Source of the DNA: Alkalibacterium sp. MB6
Lineage (GTDB): Bacteria; Bacillota; Bacilli; Lactobacillales; Carnobacteriaceae_A
Reading direction: 5' to 3'
Assembly: GCF_009935905.1 (NCBI RefSeq)
Contig: NZ_PREX01000013.1
Location: forward strand, 1 to 64,000
DNA length: 64,000 nt
A program made the translations under genes and the position numbers. Shown here piece after piece: positions 16,525 to 24,786 of the stretch; position 1 is the stretch's first letter; each line of letters opens with the position of its first letter. Below the pieces are notes generated by a model. That model saw only the letters and a list, made by a program, of their open reading frames with translations, was not told where the DNA came from and did not search any database.

Positions 16525-18219
16525 TTGGACTATAAACAACTGATTGCTGAAGCAATCCATAATGAAATGAACGAACATTTGGAATTAAATGAAATTAAAC
16601 ACCTTTTGGAAAAACCTAAACATACCGATTATGGGGACGTTGCTTTCCCTACCTTTCAATTAGCCAAGCTTTTCAGACAAAATCCAGCTCAAATTGCTCA
16701 GGATTTAGCTTCTAAGATTAACTCACCCATTATTAAATCGTCTCAAGTGGTCGGTCCTTACATCAACTTCTTTTTAAATAAAGAAACGGTATCAAATGAC
16801 ATTCTAAAGCAAGTGATTGAGCAAAAAGAAAACTATGGCAATCAAACATTTGGAAACAAAGGTCAAGTCCCTATTGACATGTCTTCTCCAAATATAGCTA
16901 AACCAATGTCTATGGGACATCTACGCTCGACAGTTATTGGAAATGCCTTATCAAACATCTTAACTAAAGTTGGATTCACACCTATTCGTATTAATCATTT
17001 AGGTGACTGGGGTACTCAGTTTGGTAAATTGATGACTGCTTATAAAAAATGGGGATCTGAAGAAGATGTCAAAGCGGAACCAATTAAAGAACTGCTCAGA
17101 CTGTATGTGATATTCCATGAAAAGGCTGAGGAAGATGAGTCTCTAGAAGATGAAGGCCGTTTGTGGTTTAGAAAATTAGAAAATGGTGACGAAGAGGCTG
17201 TTGCTTTGTGGAAGTGGTTTAGGGATGAATCATTGAAAGAGTTTGAAAAAGTGTACAAACGTTTAGATATTGAATTTGATTCATATAACGGTGAAGCTTT
17301 CTACAACGATAAAATGGACCGTGTGGTTGACCTACTTAATCAGCATAACCTATTGACCGTTGATCAAGGGGCTCACATTGTTAACTTGGATAAATATGAC
17401 CTTAACCCTGCTTTGATTAAAAAGTCGGACGGCGCTACTCTTTACATGACAAGAGATCTGGCTGCTGCTCTTTTCAGAAAAGAAACCTATGACTTTTCTC
17501 AATCATTATACGTTGTTGGACAAGAACAGTCCAATCATTTTAAACAATTAAAAGCCGTTTTGAAAGAATTAAATTTTGACTGGGCAGAAGACATCCACCA
17601 CATTCCGTTTGGCTTGATTACTAAGGATGGCAAAAAGCTGTCTACTCGTAAAGGGAAAGTGGTCTTACTTGAGGAAGTATTGGATGAAGCGACTCAGCAA
17701 GCCTTGGATCAAATCGAAGCGAAGAACCCGAACCTACCAAACAAAGAACGTGTATCCGAACAAGTTGGTGTTGGCGCAGTAGTCTTCCACGATTTGAGAA
17801 ATGATCGTTTAAACAACTTTGATTTTACCATTGAAGAAGTGGTTCAATTTGAAGGGGAAACCGGACCGTATGTCCAATATACTCGTGCTCGTGCCATGAG
17901 TATTTTAAGAAAAGCTGGCGTGTCTTCCTTTGATGCATCCGGCACTTATGCTTTGAGCGATGATTACAGTTGGGAAGTTATTAAACTGCTTCAAGAATAC
18001 CCAAATACGATTAAGCGAGCTTATGATAACTTTGAACCTTCTATTATAGCTAAACATTCCTTACACTTAGCATCGACCTTTAATAAGTTTTATGCGAATG
18101 TCCGTGTATTGGATGAACACGAAGAAAAAGACGCTCGTCTGGCATTGGTTTACGCTGTCACAGAAGTTCTTAAAGAAGATTTGAGAATTTTAGGCGTTCA
18201 AGCACCTGACGAAATGTAA
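16525..18219 (+). CDS. argS: Arginyl-tRNA synthetase
   Basis: Attaches arginine to its tRNA in the cytoplasm. This 564-residue class I synthetase has an N-terminal Add1-type tRNA-binding domain, the HIGH-type motif MSMGHLRST (about residues 130-138), GDWGTQFG, a KMSKS-type loop KLSTRKGK (about 373-380), and a C-terminal DALR anticodon domain. The start is TTG at 16525 with AGGGGG 7 nt upstream; no better ATG lies near. The leader carries promoter, palindrome and attenuator-like elements. A hairpin terminator follows at 18234-18265. Confidence 0.96.
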   Translation: MDYKQLIAEAIHNEMNEHLELNEIKHLLEKPKHTDYGDVAFPTFQLAKLFRQNPAQIAQDLASKINSPIIKSSQVVGPYINFFLNKETVSNDILKQVIEQKENYGNQTFGNKGQVPIDMSSPNIAKPMSMGHLRSTVIGNALSNILTKVGFTPIRINHLGDWGTQFGKLMTAYKKWGSEEDVKAEPIKELLRLYVIFHEKAEEDESLEDEGRLWFRKLENGDEEAVALWKWFRDESLKEFEKVYKRLDIEFDSYNGEAFYNDKMDRVVDLLNQHNLLTVDQGAHIVNLDKYDLNPALIKKSDGATLYMTRDLAAALFRKETYDFSQSLYVVGQEQSNHFKQLKAVLKELNFDWAEDIHHIPFGLITKDGKKLSTRKGKVVLLEEVLDEATQQALDQIEAKNPNLPNKERVSEQVGVGAVVFHDLRNDRLNNFDFTIEEVVQFEGETGPYVQYTRARAMSILRKAGVSSFDASGTYALSDDYSWEVIKLLQEYPNTIKRAYDNFEPSIIAKHSLHLASTFNKFYANVRVLDEHEEKDARLALVYAVTEVLKEDLRILGVQAPDEM

Positions 18220-18233
18220 TACGAGTATAGATT

Positions 18234-18265
18234 GAGCCGCGTTCATTATGAGCCTGGCTCTTTTT
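18234..18265 (+). terminator. Terminator of argS
   Basis: GAGCC pairs with GGCTC around a 17-nt loop, followed by five T, 15 nt after the argS stop. Confidence 0.55.
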
Positions 18266-18272
18266 CTTGGTC

Positions 18273-18407
18273 GAGTTGCTTAGAGAAGGGTTCTCTACGC
18301 AACTCAATCAGCTATCGACGTTCGAACTACTTAGAGAGTCAGCCTCTACGCAACTCAGCACAAAAAAATTGGCTGACTTGCTCAGAGAAGGCGTCTCTAA
18401 GCAAGTC
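18273..18407. repeat. Array of three 33-bp hairpin repeats with 51-bp period
   Basis: Copies start at 18273, 18324 and 18375 and are each exactly 33 bp, separated by unrelated 18-bp spacers. Each can fold: outer arms of the type GAGTTGC/GCAACTC and inner arms AGAGA/TCTCT. Copy 1 pairs 14 of 15 positions. Copy 3 swaps the third base pair from G-C to C-G while keeping it paired, which is a compensatory change. Copy 2 has an intact right arm but three mismatches in its left arm. A frame stays open across the array, but it has no ribosome-binding site and overlaps two terminators, so it is not called as a gene. Confidence 0.8.
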
Positions 18408-18423
18408 AACTCATTTTCCATCT

Positions 18424-18474
18424 AAAATAGAAAAAGCACGAACCATAATCGGCTCATGCTTTCTCTATTTTAAT
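18424..18474. terminator. Bidirectional terminator at the end of trmL
   Basis: AAAATAGA-AAAAGCACGA pairs with a near-complement around 18450. It overlaps the last trmL codons and faces both the repeat array and trmL. Confidence 0.65.
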
Positions 18475-18974
18475 TTATCATTTTCATAAGTGTGGGTTAA
18501 TTCTAAATTCGGGAAACCTTGTTGTCTGAGAGCTTCATAAATTAAGATATTCGCTGTATTAGACAAGTTCAACGAACGCACGTGGGTATCATCCATTGGT
18601 ATGCGTAATGCTTTCTCTCTATTCTCTTTCATGAATGCTTCAGGCAGACCCGTTGTTTCTTTTCCAAATAAGAAATAATGGTCTTTTTTTGTATCTGTAA
18701 AGTCGACATCACTGTATACTTTTTCTGCAAACTTGGAAATTAGATACAAGGGACTTTCTCCTACTACTTCCAAAAACGCGTCTAAATTTTTATGATAATG
18801 AATAGTGACATCATTCCAATAATCCAGTCCGGCGCGTTTTAACTGTTTGTCATCTGTTTTAAAGCCAAGTGGCTCAATCAAATGGAGACTGGTATTGGTT
18901 CCTGCACAGGTTCGTGCAATGTTTCCGGTATTTGCCGGAATTAATGGTTCGAATAAAGCGATGTGATTCGGCAA
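18465..18974 (-). CDS. trmL: tRNA (cytidine/uridine-34-2'-O)-methyltransferase TrmL
   Basis: Methylates the ribose at the wobble position of certain leucine tRNAs, using S-adenosylmethionine. The 169-residue protein is a minimal SPOUT enzyme: NTGNIARTC near the N-terminus, [11 protein letters not shown] in the middle, and the knotted C-terminal IPM...[20 protein letters not shown]. The start is TTG at 18974, because AGGAGG lies 7 nt before it; the longer ATG-initiated frame would overlap queG without a ribosome-binding site. It follows queG by 22 bp, forming a small tRNA-modification operon. Confidence 0.92.
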   Translation of the reverse strand: MPNHIALFEPLIPANTGNIARTCAGTNTSLHLIEPLGFKTDDKQLKRAGLDYWNDVTIHYHKNLDAFLEVVGESPLYLISKFAEKVYSDVDFTDTKKDHYFLFGKETTGLPEAFMKENREKALRIPMDDTHVRSLNLSNTANILIYEALRQQGFPNLELTHTYENDKLK

Positions 18975-18996
18975 CCCTTTTCCTCCTAAGTTCTCG

Positions 18997-20181
18997 TCAA
19001 TCAACTAATTTCTTTTTTTCTAGCGCGTCATATAACTCTCTAATGGCTTCTTTGTATTCGTTAATCGTTTCTGCTTCCGTTTCTTTTGCTAAAGCTTCTT
19101 CAAGAAACTCGATCACTTCTTCATTTGGTCGTTTGGCCATAATAACTGAAATGGCCCAAGCCGCAGTTCCACGGATCATGGGACGAGGGTCCTTTTCAAT
19201 CACATTCAATAAGTCAGGGACAGCAGTATAGTCCCTATAATTCGCCAGTGCTATAATCGCATTTCGTTGTAGAGGCTTCTTCCCTCTCCAAGACCCTGCC
19301 AAATCACCAAACTGTTCTTTGAAATCCCTATTTGAAATAGTCAATAATGATTTCAACTTCGGCATAGTGGCTTCAGGTTCCGGCTCCATCTCTTCATGAA
19401 AGTGGAAATCTTTCCCTTTGTTGTATGGACAGACAATTTGACAAATGTCACAGCCATAAATGACATGACCCATTTTTCGTCTGTATTCTTTAGGCATGTA
19501 GTCTTTTGTTTGCGTTTGATAAGACAAGCAGCGCTGCGCATTCATTCTCCCGTCACCGAGTAAAGCGTCAGTCGGGCAAGCATCGACGCAACGCATACAG
19601 TCCCCACAACCAAAGGGCACTTCTTCATCCGATTCAAAAGGTAAATTAGTGATAATTTCGCCCAAATAGACATAGGAACCATACTCTTCTGTAATAAGTA
19701 GCCCATTTCGTCCAATAAAGCCCAGTCCAGCTCGTTGAGCAACAGCGACATCAACTAGTTCACCGGTGTCCACCATCGGCTTAAAATCAGGCTCAAATCC
19801 CGTTTCTTGACTTGCTTCTAAACGGATGTAGTCAATCAATCGATCCATACGGTCTCTCAATATGTCATGGTAATCAATTCCCCATGATGCTCGGGCGAAT
19901 TCTCCCCGACGTTCACCTTTTACCCGTTCAGGTTTTTGTGTCATCTTTGATGGATACGCTAAAGCAATCGCAATAATTGATTTTGGTTCGTCAAAAATTT
20001 TCTCAGGGTAAATGCGTTCCTCGATGACTTTGTGTTCAAAGCCTGAATGATGGCCTTTCTCCTGTTGTTTCTTCAGTTTATCTTCTAATGAATAAAAAGG
20101 TTCAGCATGAGTGAATCCTATTTTATTAATCCCAATCTCTTTAGCTTTTTCGATAATTCTTTCTTTAAGGGCTTGGTTCAT
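18997..20181 (-). CDS. queG: Epoxyqueuosine reductase
   Basis: Reduces epoxyqueuosine to queuosine in tRNA, the last step of queuosine synthesis, using cobalamin and two iron-sulfur clusters. The 394-residue protein has an N-terminal cobalamin-binding region, a double ferredoxin motif ([12 protein letters not shown] at about 186-197 and CDICQIVCP at about 241-249), and C-terminal HEAT-like repeats as in the longer QueG forms. It sits upstream of trmL, consistent with a shared tRNA-modification role. It probably needs imported cobalamin and queuine precursors encoded elsewhere. Confidence 0.94.
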   Translation of the reverse strand: MNQALKERIIEKAKEIGINKIGFTHAEPFYSLEDKLKKQQEKGHHSGFEHKVIEERIYPEKIFDEPKSIIAIALAYPSKMTQKPERVKGERRGEFARASWGIDYHDILRDRMDRLIDYIRLEASQETGFEPDFKPMVDTGELVDVAVAQRAGLGFIGRNGLLITEEYGSYVYLGEIITNLPFESDEEVPFGCGDCMRCVDACPTDALLGDGRMNAQRCLSYQTQTKDYMPKEYRRKMGHVIYGCDICQIVCPYNKGKDFHFHEEMEPEPEATMPKLKSLLTISNRDFKEQFGDLAGSWRGKKPLQRNAIIALANYRDYTAVPDLLNVIEKDPRPMIRGTAAWAISVIMAKRPNEEVIEFLEEALAKETEAETINEYKEAIRELYDALEKKKLVD

Positions 20182-20211
20182 CTCATGCCTCTCTTTCTCC
20201 TAGTTGAATGC

Positions 20212-21240
20212 TTAGTTAGACTTATTTATCGCAAGGTTAGCCAGCTTGTCACACAATTCGTTATAACTGATACCCATAGCAGCTGCTTCTTGAGGAAACA
20301 GGCTCGTTGGAGTCATTCCTGGCAATGTATTGGCTTCGATACAATAAATGTTCCCATCACTTGAAACCATGAAATCTGATCGTGAATAGTAATCTAACCT
20401 TAAGGCTTTATGCACATCAACAGCCGCTTGTTTCATTTTCTCAGCTAGTTCTTCGCTAATGTCAGCTGGGCAAATTTCTTCAGTGGCTCCTTCTTGATAC
20501 TTGTTTTCATAATCATAAAATCCTGTTTTAGGAATGATTTCTATAACTGGCAGGCCTTCACCGTCTAACACACCAACTGAAAACTCTCGTCCGTCAATCA
20601 TCTCCTCGATGAGGACACTCTCGCCGTATTCTTTTGCCGATTCCACCGCTTGTTTTAAATCATCTTGGTTATCGACTAGGTAAACACCAATACTCGACCC
20701 ACTTGCGTTTGGTTTAACCACACAAGGCACACTCATCGTTGGTTCGGTTTGTCCACCTTCCAACACTTCCCAGTCCGGTGTTAAAATATTATGTTGTCGC
20801 ATAATTTCTTTAGCTAAAATCTTGTTCATTGCTACGGCACTACCTAAGTAGCCAGAACCTGTGTAAGTAATATCATATAAATCGAAAACGGCTTGCAGTT
20901 GACCATTTTCTCCTAATTCTCCATGTAAAGACAAAAAGACCAAATCGGCTGACTGACAAATCGGAATGATATTATCCCCAATCATTTCTTCTGGTTTCTC
21001 TTTTTGTTTTTTCAGTGCTTTCAAATCGGGTATTTGTTTTTCAACTTTATAGTAGTAAGACTCTTTATTTAATTTTTCATAGGCGTCCTCAAAATTGCTC
21101 GCTTCTTTCGTGCCAAAATAGAGATCCAGTAAAATGACTCGATGCCCATTTTTCATTAATGCATTGGCAATTAAACTACCTGAACTGAGTGACACTTCTC
21201 TTTCATGACTATAGCCACCCGCTAATACAACGATATCCAT
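20212..21240 (-). CDS. ddl: D-alanine--D-alanine ligase
   Basis: Joins two D-alanines for peptidoglycan synthesis using ATP. The 342-residue protein has LAGGYSHEREVSLSSG, LHGELGENGQLQ, the ATP-grasp core VVKPNASGSSIGV, and EANTLPGMTPTSLFP. The omega loop reads YENKYQEGA; the KY pair is typical of D-Ala-D-Ala enzymes, whereas D-Ala-D-Lac ligases carry F. The ATG at 21240 is preferred over 21246 by its 7-nt distance from AGGAGG. A second ddl in this window (8222-9134) is broken, so this is probably the working copy. Confidence 0.93.
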   Translation of the reverse strand: MDIVVLAGGYSHEREVSLSSGSLIANALMKNGHRVILLDLYFGTKEASNFEDAYEKLNKESYYYKVEKQIPDLKALKKQKEKPEEMIGDNIIPICQSADLVFLSLHGELGENGQLQAVFDLYDITYTGSGYLGSAVAMNKILAKEIMRQHNILTPDWEVLEGGQTEPTMSVPCVVKPNASGSSIGVYLVDNQDDLKQAVESAKEYGESVLIEEMIDGREFSVGVLDGEGLPVIEIIPKTGFYDYENKYQEGATEEICPADISEELAEKMKQAAVDVHKALRLDYYSRSDFMVSSDGNIYCIEANTLPGMTPTSLFPQEAAAMGISYNELCDKLANLAINKSN

Positions 21241-21266
21241 ATTCATTCCTCCTATACTCTTCTTGT

Positions 21267-21295
21267 ATTATACACCAAGACAGGCATTTTCAGAA
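21267..21295 (-). promoter_or_regulatory. Promoter of ddl
   Basis: On the minus strand TTCTGA (21290-21295), a 17-nt spacer and a perfect TATAAT (21267-21272) lie 27 bp before the start codon. The -35 is weak. Confidence 0.55.
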
Positions 21296-21341
21296 CACAA
21301 TAAGCCAATTTCTCCCGTTCCTTCGAGGAAATTCAAGGCCC

Positions 21342-21357
21342 ATGACATTTGTGTCAT
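21342..21357. repeat. Inverted repeat upstream of ddl
   Basis: ATGACA and TGTCAT are perfect complements around TTTG. The core resembles the palindrome at 196-218. Confidence 0.4.
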
Positions 21358-21395
21358 TTAAAAGTTAATATATTACGTTTCTGTGATTTAAACGC

Positions 21396-21441
21396 AAAAA
21401 AACGTATCGCTTCGGTGTCCAGCACTGCGAAACGATACGTT
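21396..21441 (-). terminator. Terminator of the candidate small RNA
   Basis: The outer stem AACGTATCG/CGATACGTT and inner TTCG/CGAA and GTG/CAC pairs lead into seven T on the minus strand. Confidence 0.75.
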
Positions 21442-21524
21442 AGTGAAGCCTTTGATATGTCACTAATTTTTATCAGCTTCTGATGGGTTGACTGATAAAA
21501 ACAAATGAATCAAATGAGCTTATG
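21396..21524 (-). ncRNA. Candidate small RNA of about 130 nt
   Basis: A leftward transcript starting near 21524 would contain three hairpins in a row: a 10-bp stem (21467-21476 with 21492-21501), a 6-bp stem (21441-21446 with 21460-21465), and a terminator (21401-21409 with 21433-21441 plus inner pairs) followed by seven T. No good open frame or ribosome-binding site lies within it. It ends about 155 bp before ddl, which has its own promoter. A ddl leader or the tail of rlmA transcription are alternatives. Confidence 0.35.
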
Positions 21525-21530
21525 GGTAGT

Positions 21531-21559
21531 ATAATAACATCCCCTATAGATAAACACAA
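21531..21559 (-). promoter_or_regulatory. Possible promoter of the candidate small RNA
   Basis: On the minus strand TTGTGT (21554-21559), a 17-nt spacer and TATTAT (21531-21536). The -35 matches only three of six consensus bases. Confidence 0.35.
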
Positions 21560-21649
21560 GGGTTTCAAAAAAAATGGTACGAAGTCAAAGGTCTTTTTGA
21601 CAAAAAAAAGAACATGTGAAAATATAAACATATGAATATTTTAACATTT

Positions 21650-22483
21650 CTAATCGGATATCCCTTCCAATATGATTAAATCGACTGTAATAGTTTGTAA
21701 CATATGTTTAATATAAGCATCCTCTTTAAGGTGCCATCCAAGCGGTGTCATGTTCACAAAGTCTTCTATTTGAGAGTCATCTAGTGAGACTGAATAACGC
21801 ACAGGTATCTCTTGATAATTAGGATAGTGTTCAGCAAACTTACGCACGACTCGCTCATTAGAATAGTCTTTGTCTTCAGATTTCACAAGTTGCCTTAATT
21901 CCTTCAAGTAGTCTTTACCGGGAACGACTTTTATCACTTGCCCACCCGGTTTAAGTATCCGCTTGAACTCCTGGTAGTTCGATGGCGACAAGATATTTAA
22001 AATCGTATCGAATGAGTCCGGAGCAAAAGGAGATTGAGCGAGATCCGCTACCATGAAGAAGAGATCGTCGTAAGTTGCTGCTCCTAGATTTACGCCTTCT
22101 TTGGATATGTCAAAAGCAATAATGGGACCACTTAAACCAGCCGTTTTTAAATAATGGCTATGATATCCTTCCCCACTTCCTACATCCAAGTGGAAGCCGT
22201 CCGGTTTTACTATTCGCTCGTAAATAGTATCGAGCAAAGGATGCCAAAACCCACTTTGAGCGATACGTTGTCTTGATAAGAGCATGTCTCTCGTGTATTC
22301 AGACTGCACAGGCTTTAGTAAAAAGTGGAGGGTACCCTTCTTGGATAAATCAAATTGGTGGTGCTTTAAGCAGGTCAGTTGATAGCCCTCTAGTGTGTTG
22401 AAAGGACTGGCGCAGACTGGACACTGAAAGGTATCCAAGTGGTCTTCTATAAAAGCCTTGCCTTTTTCTATTTTTTTCATCAT
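21650..22483 (-). CDS. rlmA: 23S rRNA guanine-N1-methyltransferase (RlmA family)
   Basis: Methylates a guanine in hairpin 35 of 23S rRNA (G745 or G748 by family). The 277-residue protein has an N-terminal zinc ribbon (CPVC, then C-x2-HH) and a Rossmann methyltransferase domain with the S-adenosylmethionine motif LDVGSGEGYHSHYL. In Gram-positives the RlmA-II type is associated with tylosin or mycinamicin response; which base is modified here cannot be read directly. The ATG at 22483 is preferred over 22531 because GAGG lies 6 nt upstream and the earlier codon has no such site. It is divergent from the DUF2188 gene. Confidence 0.88.
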   Translation of the reverse strand: MMKKIEKGKAFIEDHLDTFQCPVCASPFNTLEGYQLTCLKHHQFDLSKKGTLHFLLKPVQSEYTRDMLLSRQRIAQSGFWHPLLDTIYERIVKPDGFHLDVGSGEGYHSHYLKTAGLSGPIIAFDISKEGVNLGAATYDDLFFMVADLAQSPFAPDSFDTILNILSPSNYQEFKRILKPGGQVIKVVPGKDYLKELRQLVKSEDKDYSNERVVRKFAEHYPNYQEIPVRYSVSLDDSQIEDFVNMTPLGWHLKEDAYIKHMLQTITVDLIILEGISD

Positions 22484-22570
22484 TCTGTTCCTCGTTTCAA
22501 ATGCAATATCTGGACGTTTTCCTTTCTTCATGATATAACGAAATCACTAAAGATGAAAGGATGAATACGT

Positions 22571-23002
22571 ATGCCTTGGGATATGACTGATTACCCGGAT
22601 TCTTTTAAGAATCTAGATCATGTTGTCCGAAAAAAAGCGATTGATATTGCTAATGCCCTTGAATCGAATGGTTACGATGACAGTCGAGCCATACCGATTG
22701 CGATTGATCAAGCAAAGGAATGGGCGAGCAATGCTTCAGAAGATGAGTTGAATGCGTTCAAATATGGTGAGTCGCCTAAAAAAGATGATTCACACGATCA
22801 AAGCTCCAATCCTGACCTCCTTGATAAAGATGTGCTAGTCTACTTTGAAGACGACCATTGGATTGTGCGCACTAAAGACGCCAAACGGCCTGACTCAACT
22901 CATAATAAAAAGCAAGATGCTTTAAATCGAGCGAAAGAAATCGCTGAAAACAAGGAGTCAAACGTCGTGTCTTATACAAAAGACGGTGACAAGCAGGACT
23001 GA
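22571..23002 (+). CDS. YdaT-like DUF2188 protein
   Basis: A 143-residue hydrophilic protein. The N-terminal 50 residues (MPWDMTDYPDSFKNL, ending near the QAKEWA motif) form a helical domain seen in Bacillus YdaT. A charged linker leads to a C-terminal DUF2188 domain with VYFEDDHWIVRTKDAKR and a KKQDALNRAKEIAE helix. These proteins are often induced by general stress, and their biochemical role is unknown. It is monocistronic, with a bidirectional terminator shared with arcA. Confidence 0.8.
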   Translation: MPWDMTDYPDSFKNLDHVVRKKAIDIANALESNGYDDSRAIPIAIDQAKEWASNASEDELNAFKYGESPKKDDSHDQSSNPDLLDKDVLVYFEDDHWIVRTKDAKRPDSTHNKKQDALNRAKEIAENKESNVVSYTKDGDKQD

Positions 23003-23017
23003 ATTACCTTTAAAAGC

Positions 23018-23060
23018 AAAAAAGCCAGCACCCACATCAAGGTGAGTGTTGGCTTTTGTT
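23018..23060. terminator. Bidirectional terminator, DUF2188 gene/arcA
   Basis: AAAAGCCAGCAC pairs with GTGTTGGCTTTT (one G-T pair) around a 14-nt loop, with A- and T-runs on either side. Confidence 0.85.
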
Positions 23061-24296
23061 TTACAGTGAATCACGGAGTAAAGGCATGCTCATGCACCGA
23101 GGACCGCCCCGACCACGGGACAGCTCACTTGACGGGATTTCTATCACCTTAATGCCGTTTTCTCTTAGTAATTCGTTGGATACAAAGTTTCGGTTGTAAG
23201 TCACGACGACTCCAGGTTTAATGGCCAATGTATTTGAACCATCATTCCACTGTTCTCTAGGAGCAGCGATCGGGTCGCCATCTCCACATGGAATCAGATT
23301 GATTTCGCCATGTTTCAAAGTATCTTTTAATACTTTTCCTAAGTCACTGTGGTGGCTAACATTTAATTCACCTTCAACGGATGACGGTTCCAAGACATAA
23401 ATAGACATTTGCTTATTAATATCTTGAATTTCTGGGTGAATCGTAAAGGCATCATGGTCAACCATTGTAAATACCGTGTCTAAATGCATCATCGCACGGA
23501 CTCTAGGAATTTCAATGGCCACTACTTTCTTAAAGGTGCTATTTTTGGAAAATAACGAACGAGCCATCTCTTCTATTGCACGGCCTGATGTTCGTTGAGA
23601 CACACCTATAGCCAGCGCTTCATCGTTTAAAACTAAGATATCTCCACCTTCTATAGAAGTCTGAGAGTACCTGTCACGCCAAACTTTTATGTCCGATTGT
23701 TTAAAATTAGGATGGTGTTTCACAATCGTTTCCATGAATAATGATTCCCTTTTACGAGCGGGATAAGTCATTTGGTTAATTGATATTCCTTCTCCCAATA
23801 CGGACGCAATATCTCTTGTATAGTATAGGTTTGGCATGGGATCCATCAGGAATAATGATTTACTTTCATCGTCGGTTAACCACGACAAGGATGTCGAATT
23901 GATAGACAGTTCATCCATACGAACGCCCGCCATCATTTTATCCACCATCTCTCGGTCGGTCATTGAATAAAAGTACTCACTAACCGCCTGTATTGCCTCA
24001 TCGACGTGAATACCAGATTCTTTAATCAGTTGAGAAATCAATTGGTCTTTCACTTTCTCTTCTTTTAGGGTTTCGGTTAATAAATTTTCAAGGTAGACGA
24101 CCTCAGCTCCATTATCTCTTAAGACAGTCGCAAAGGCATCGTGTTCTTCTTGTATAATCGGAAGGTACGGAATATCATCGAACAATAACTCTTCCATCGT
24201 TGAAGGGATTAAATTCTCCACTTCCTTACCTGGTCTTCTGAGTAGCACTCGCTTCAAAGATCCTATTTCCGATGTGATATTTAATGCTTGATTCAT
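23061..24296 (-). CDS. arcA: Arginine deiminase
   Basis: Hydrolyses arginine to citrulline and ammonia, the first step of the deiminase pathway, which yields ATP and raises pH. The 411-residue protein has the guanidino-modifying fold with EGGDILVLN, MHLDTVFTMVD (catalytic His) and the C-terminal RGGPRCMSMPL carrying the nucleophilic cysteine. AGGAGG lies 5 nt before the ATG. The usual arcB, arcC and arcD are not next to it. Upstream is a TGAATAAAAA half-site (minus strand, about 24336-24345) that resembles half an ARG box, so control by ArgR is plausible. Confidence 0.95.
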   Translation of the reverse strand: MNQALNITSEIGSLKRVLLRRPGKEVENLIPSTMEELLFDDIPYLPIIQEEHDAFATVLRDNGAEVVYLENLLTETLKEEKVKDQLISQLIKESGIHVDEAIQAVSEYFYSMTDREMVDKMMAGVRMDELSINSTSLSWLTDDESKSLFLMDPMPNLYYTRDIASVLGEGISINQMTYPARKRESLFMETIVKHHPNFKQSDIKVWRDRYSQTSIEGGDILVLNDEALAIGVSQRTSGRAIEEMARSLFSKNSTFKKVVAIEIPRVRAMMHLDTVFTMVDHDAFTIHPEIQDINKQMSIYVLEPSSVEGELNVSHHSDLGKVLKDTLKHGEINLIPCGDGDPIAAPREQWNDGSNTLAIKPGVVVTYNRNFVSNELLRENGIKVIEIPSSELSRGRGGPRCMSMPLLRDSL

Positions 24297-24373
24297 GTTA
24301 TCCTCCTGTAGTGTATTCGGTCTATCTTATAGTTGTTTTTATTCAAAATTTAGTATAAATATCCTAATCATGT

Positions 24374-24412
24374 TAAAAAGAAAAGAGAAAAGACTAATCT
24401 TTCCCCTCTTCA
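24374..24412 (-). terminator. Terminator of the YtxH-like gene
   Basis: On the minus strand AAGAG-GGAAAGA pairs with TCTTTTC-TCTT around TTAG, followed by a T-rich stretch. Confidence 0.55.
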
Positions 24413-24420
24413 CTTCGTTC

Positions 24421-24765
24421 TTAGTATAATACATCTTCTTCAGTTGGCTCTTCTTCATCGTCAACGTATAAAACGGGTTCCGGTGCTTCAGCGTACTCAG
24501 GAGCTGGTGCGACGTTTTTCTCGGTGCGTTCGTAACGAATCGGTTCAACGACATCGTCGCTTTCTGCACGTTTCGTTTCATACCAATTTTCAGCTTCAAG
24601 CATGGCTTCGTCAATAGTAAGCACAGCTTTTTCTTTTGCAGATTTAGCTTTTTCTTGAACCTTTTTTTGAAACTCTTCCCCAGACTGAGGTGCAAACAAG
24701 TATGCCATAGCTGCTCCAGTTAATGCTCCTAGTGCGACTCCTAAACCAAATGTTCTTTTAGACAT
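24421..24765 (-). CDS. YtxH domain protein
   Basis: A 114-residue protein. A glycine/alanine-rich membrane segment (about residues 5-24), FAPQSGEE and a Lys/Glu amphipathic helix (about 33-50) match YtxH. The C-terminal half is acidic and proline-rich, ending in EEDVLY. YtxH proteins are stress-associated with no defined reaction. It follows the aminotransferase gene by 21 bp and is probably its operon partner. Another open frame over the same bases (24339-24695) is judged a shadow. Confidence 0.85.
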   Translation of the reverse strand: MSKRTFGLGVALGALTGAAMAYLFAPQSGEEFQKKVQEKAKSAKEKAVLTIDEAMLEAENWYETKRAESDDVVEPIRYERTEKNVAPAPEYAEAPEPVLYVDDEEEPTEEDVLY

Positions 24766-24786
24766 GATTTTTTCCTCCCAGTGTTT

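Larger units (their letters stand above)
21247..21649. other. Intergenic region between ddl and rlmA
   Basis: This 403-bp gap has no convincing gene. It holds the ddl promoter, an ATGACA-N4-TGTCAT inverted repeat, a possible small RNA with promoter and terminator, and T-rich weak hairpins that may end rlmA. Confidence 0.5.

Noticed and set aside
18273-18407. The repeat array as a CRISPR.
   Set aside because: There are only three copies, the spacers are 18 bp, the repeats diverge in their left arm and no cas gene lies nearby.
18232-18489. An 85-codon plus-strand frame across the hairpin repeats, with a 17-residue periodicity.
   Set aside because: It starts at a TTG without a ribosome-binding site, overlaps the argS and trmL terminators, and its periodicity follows from the 51-bp DNA repeat.
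24339-24695. A 118-codon minus-strand frame overlapping the YtxH-like gene.
   Set aside because: It is very lysine-rich, has no family resemblance and lies in a shifted frame of a gene with clear start signals.
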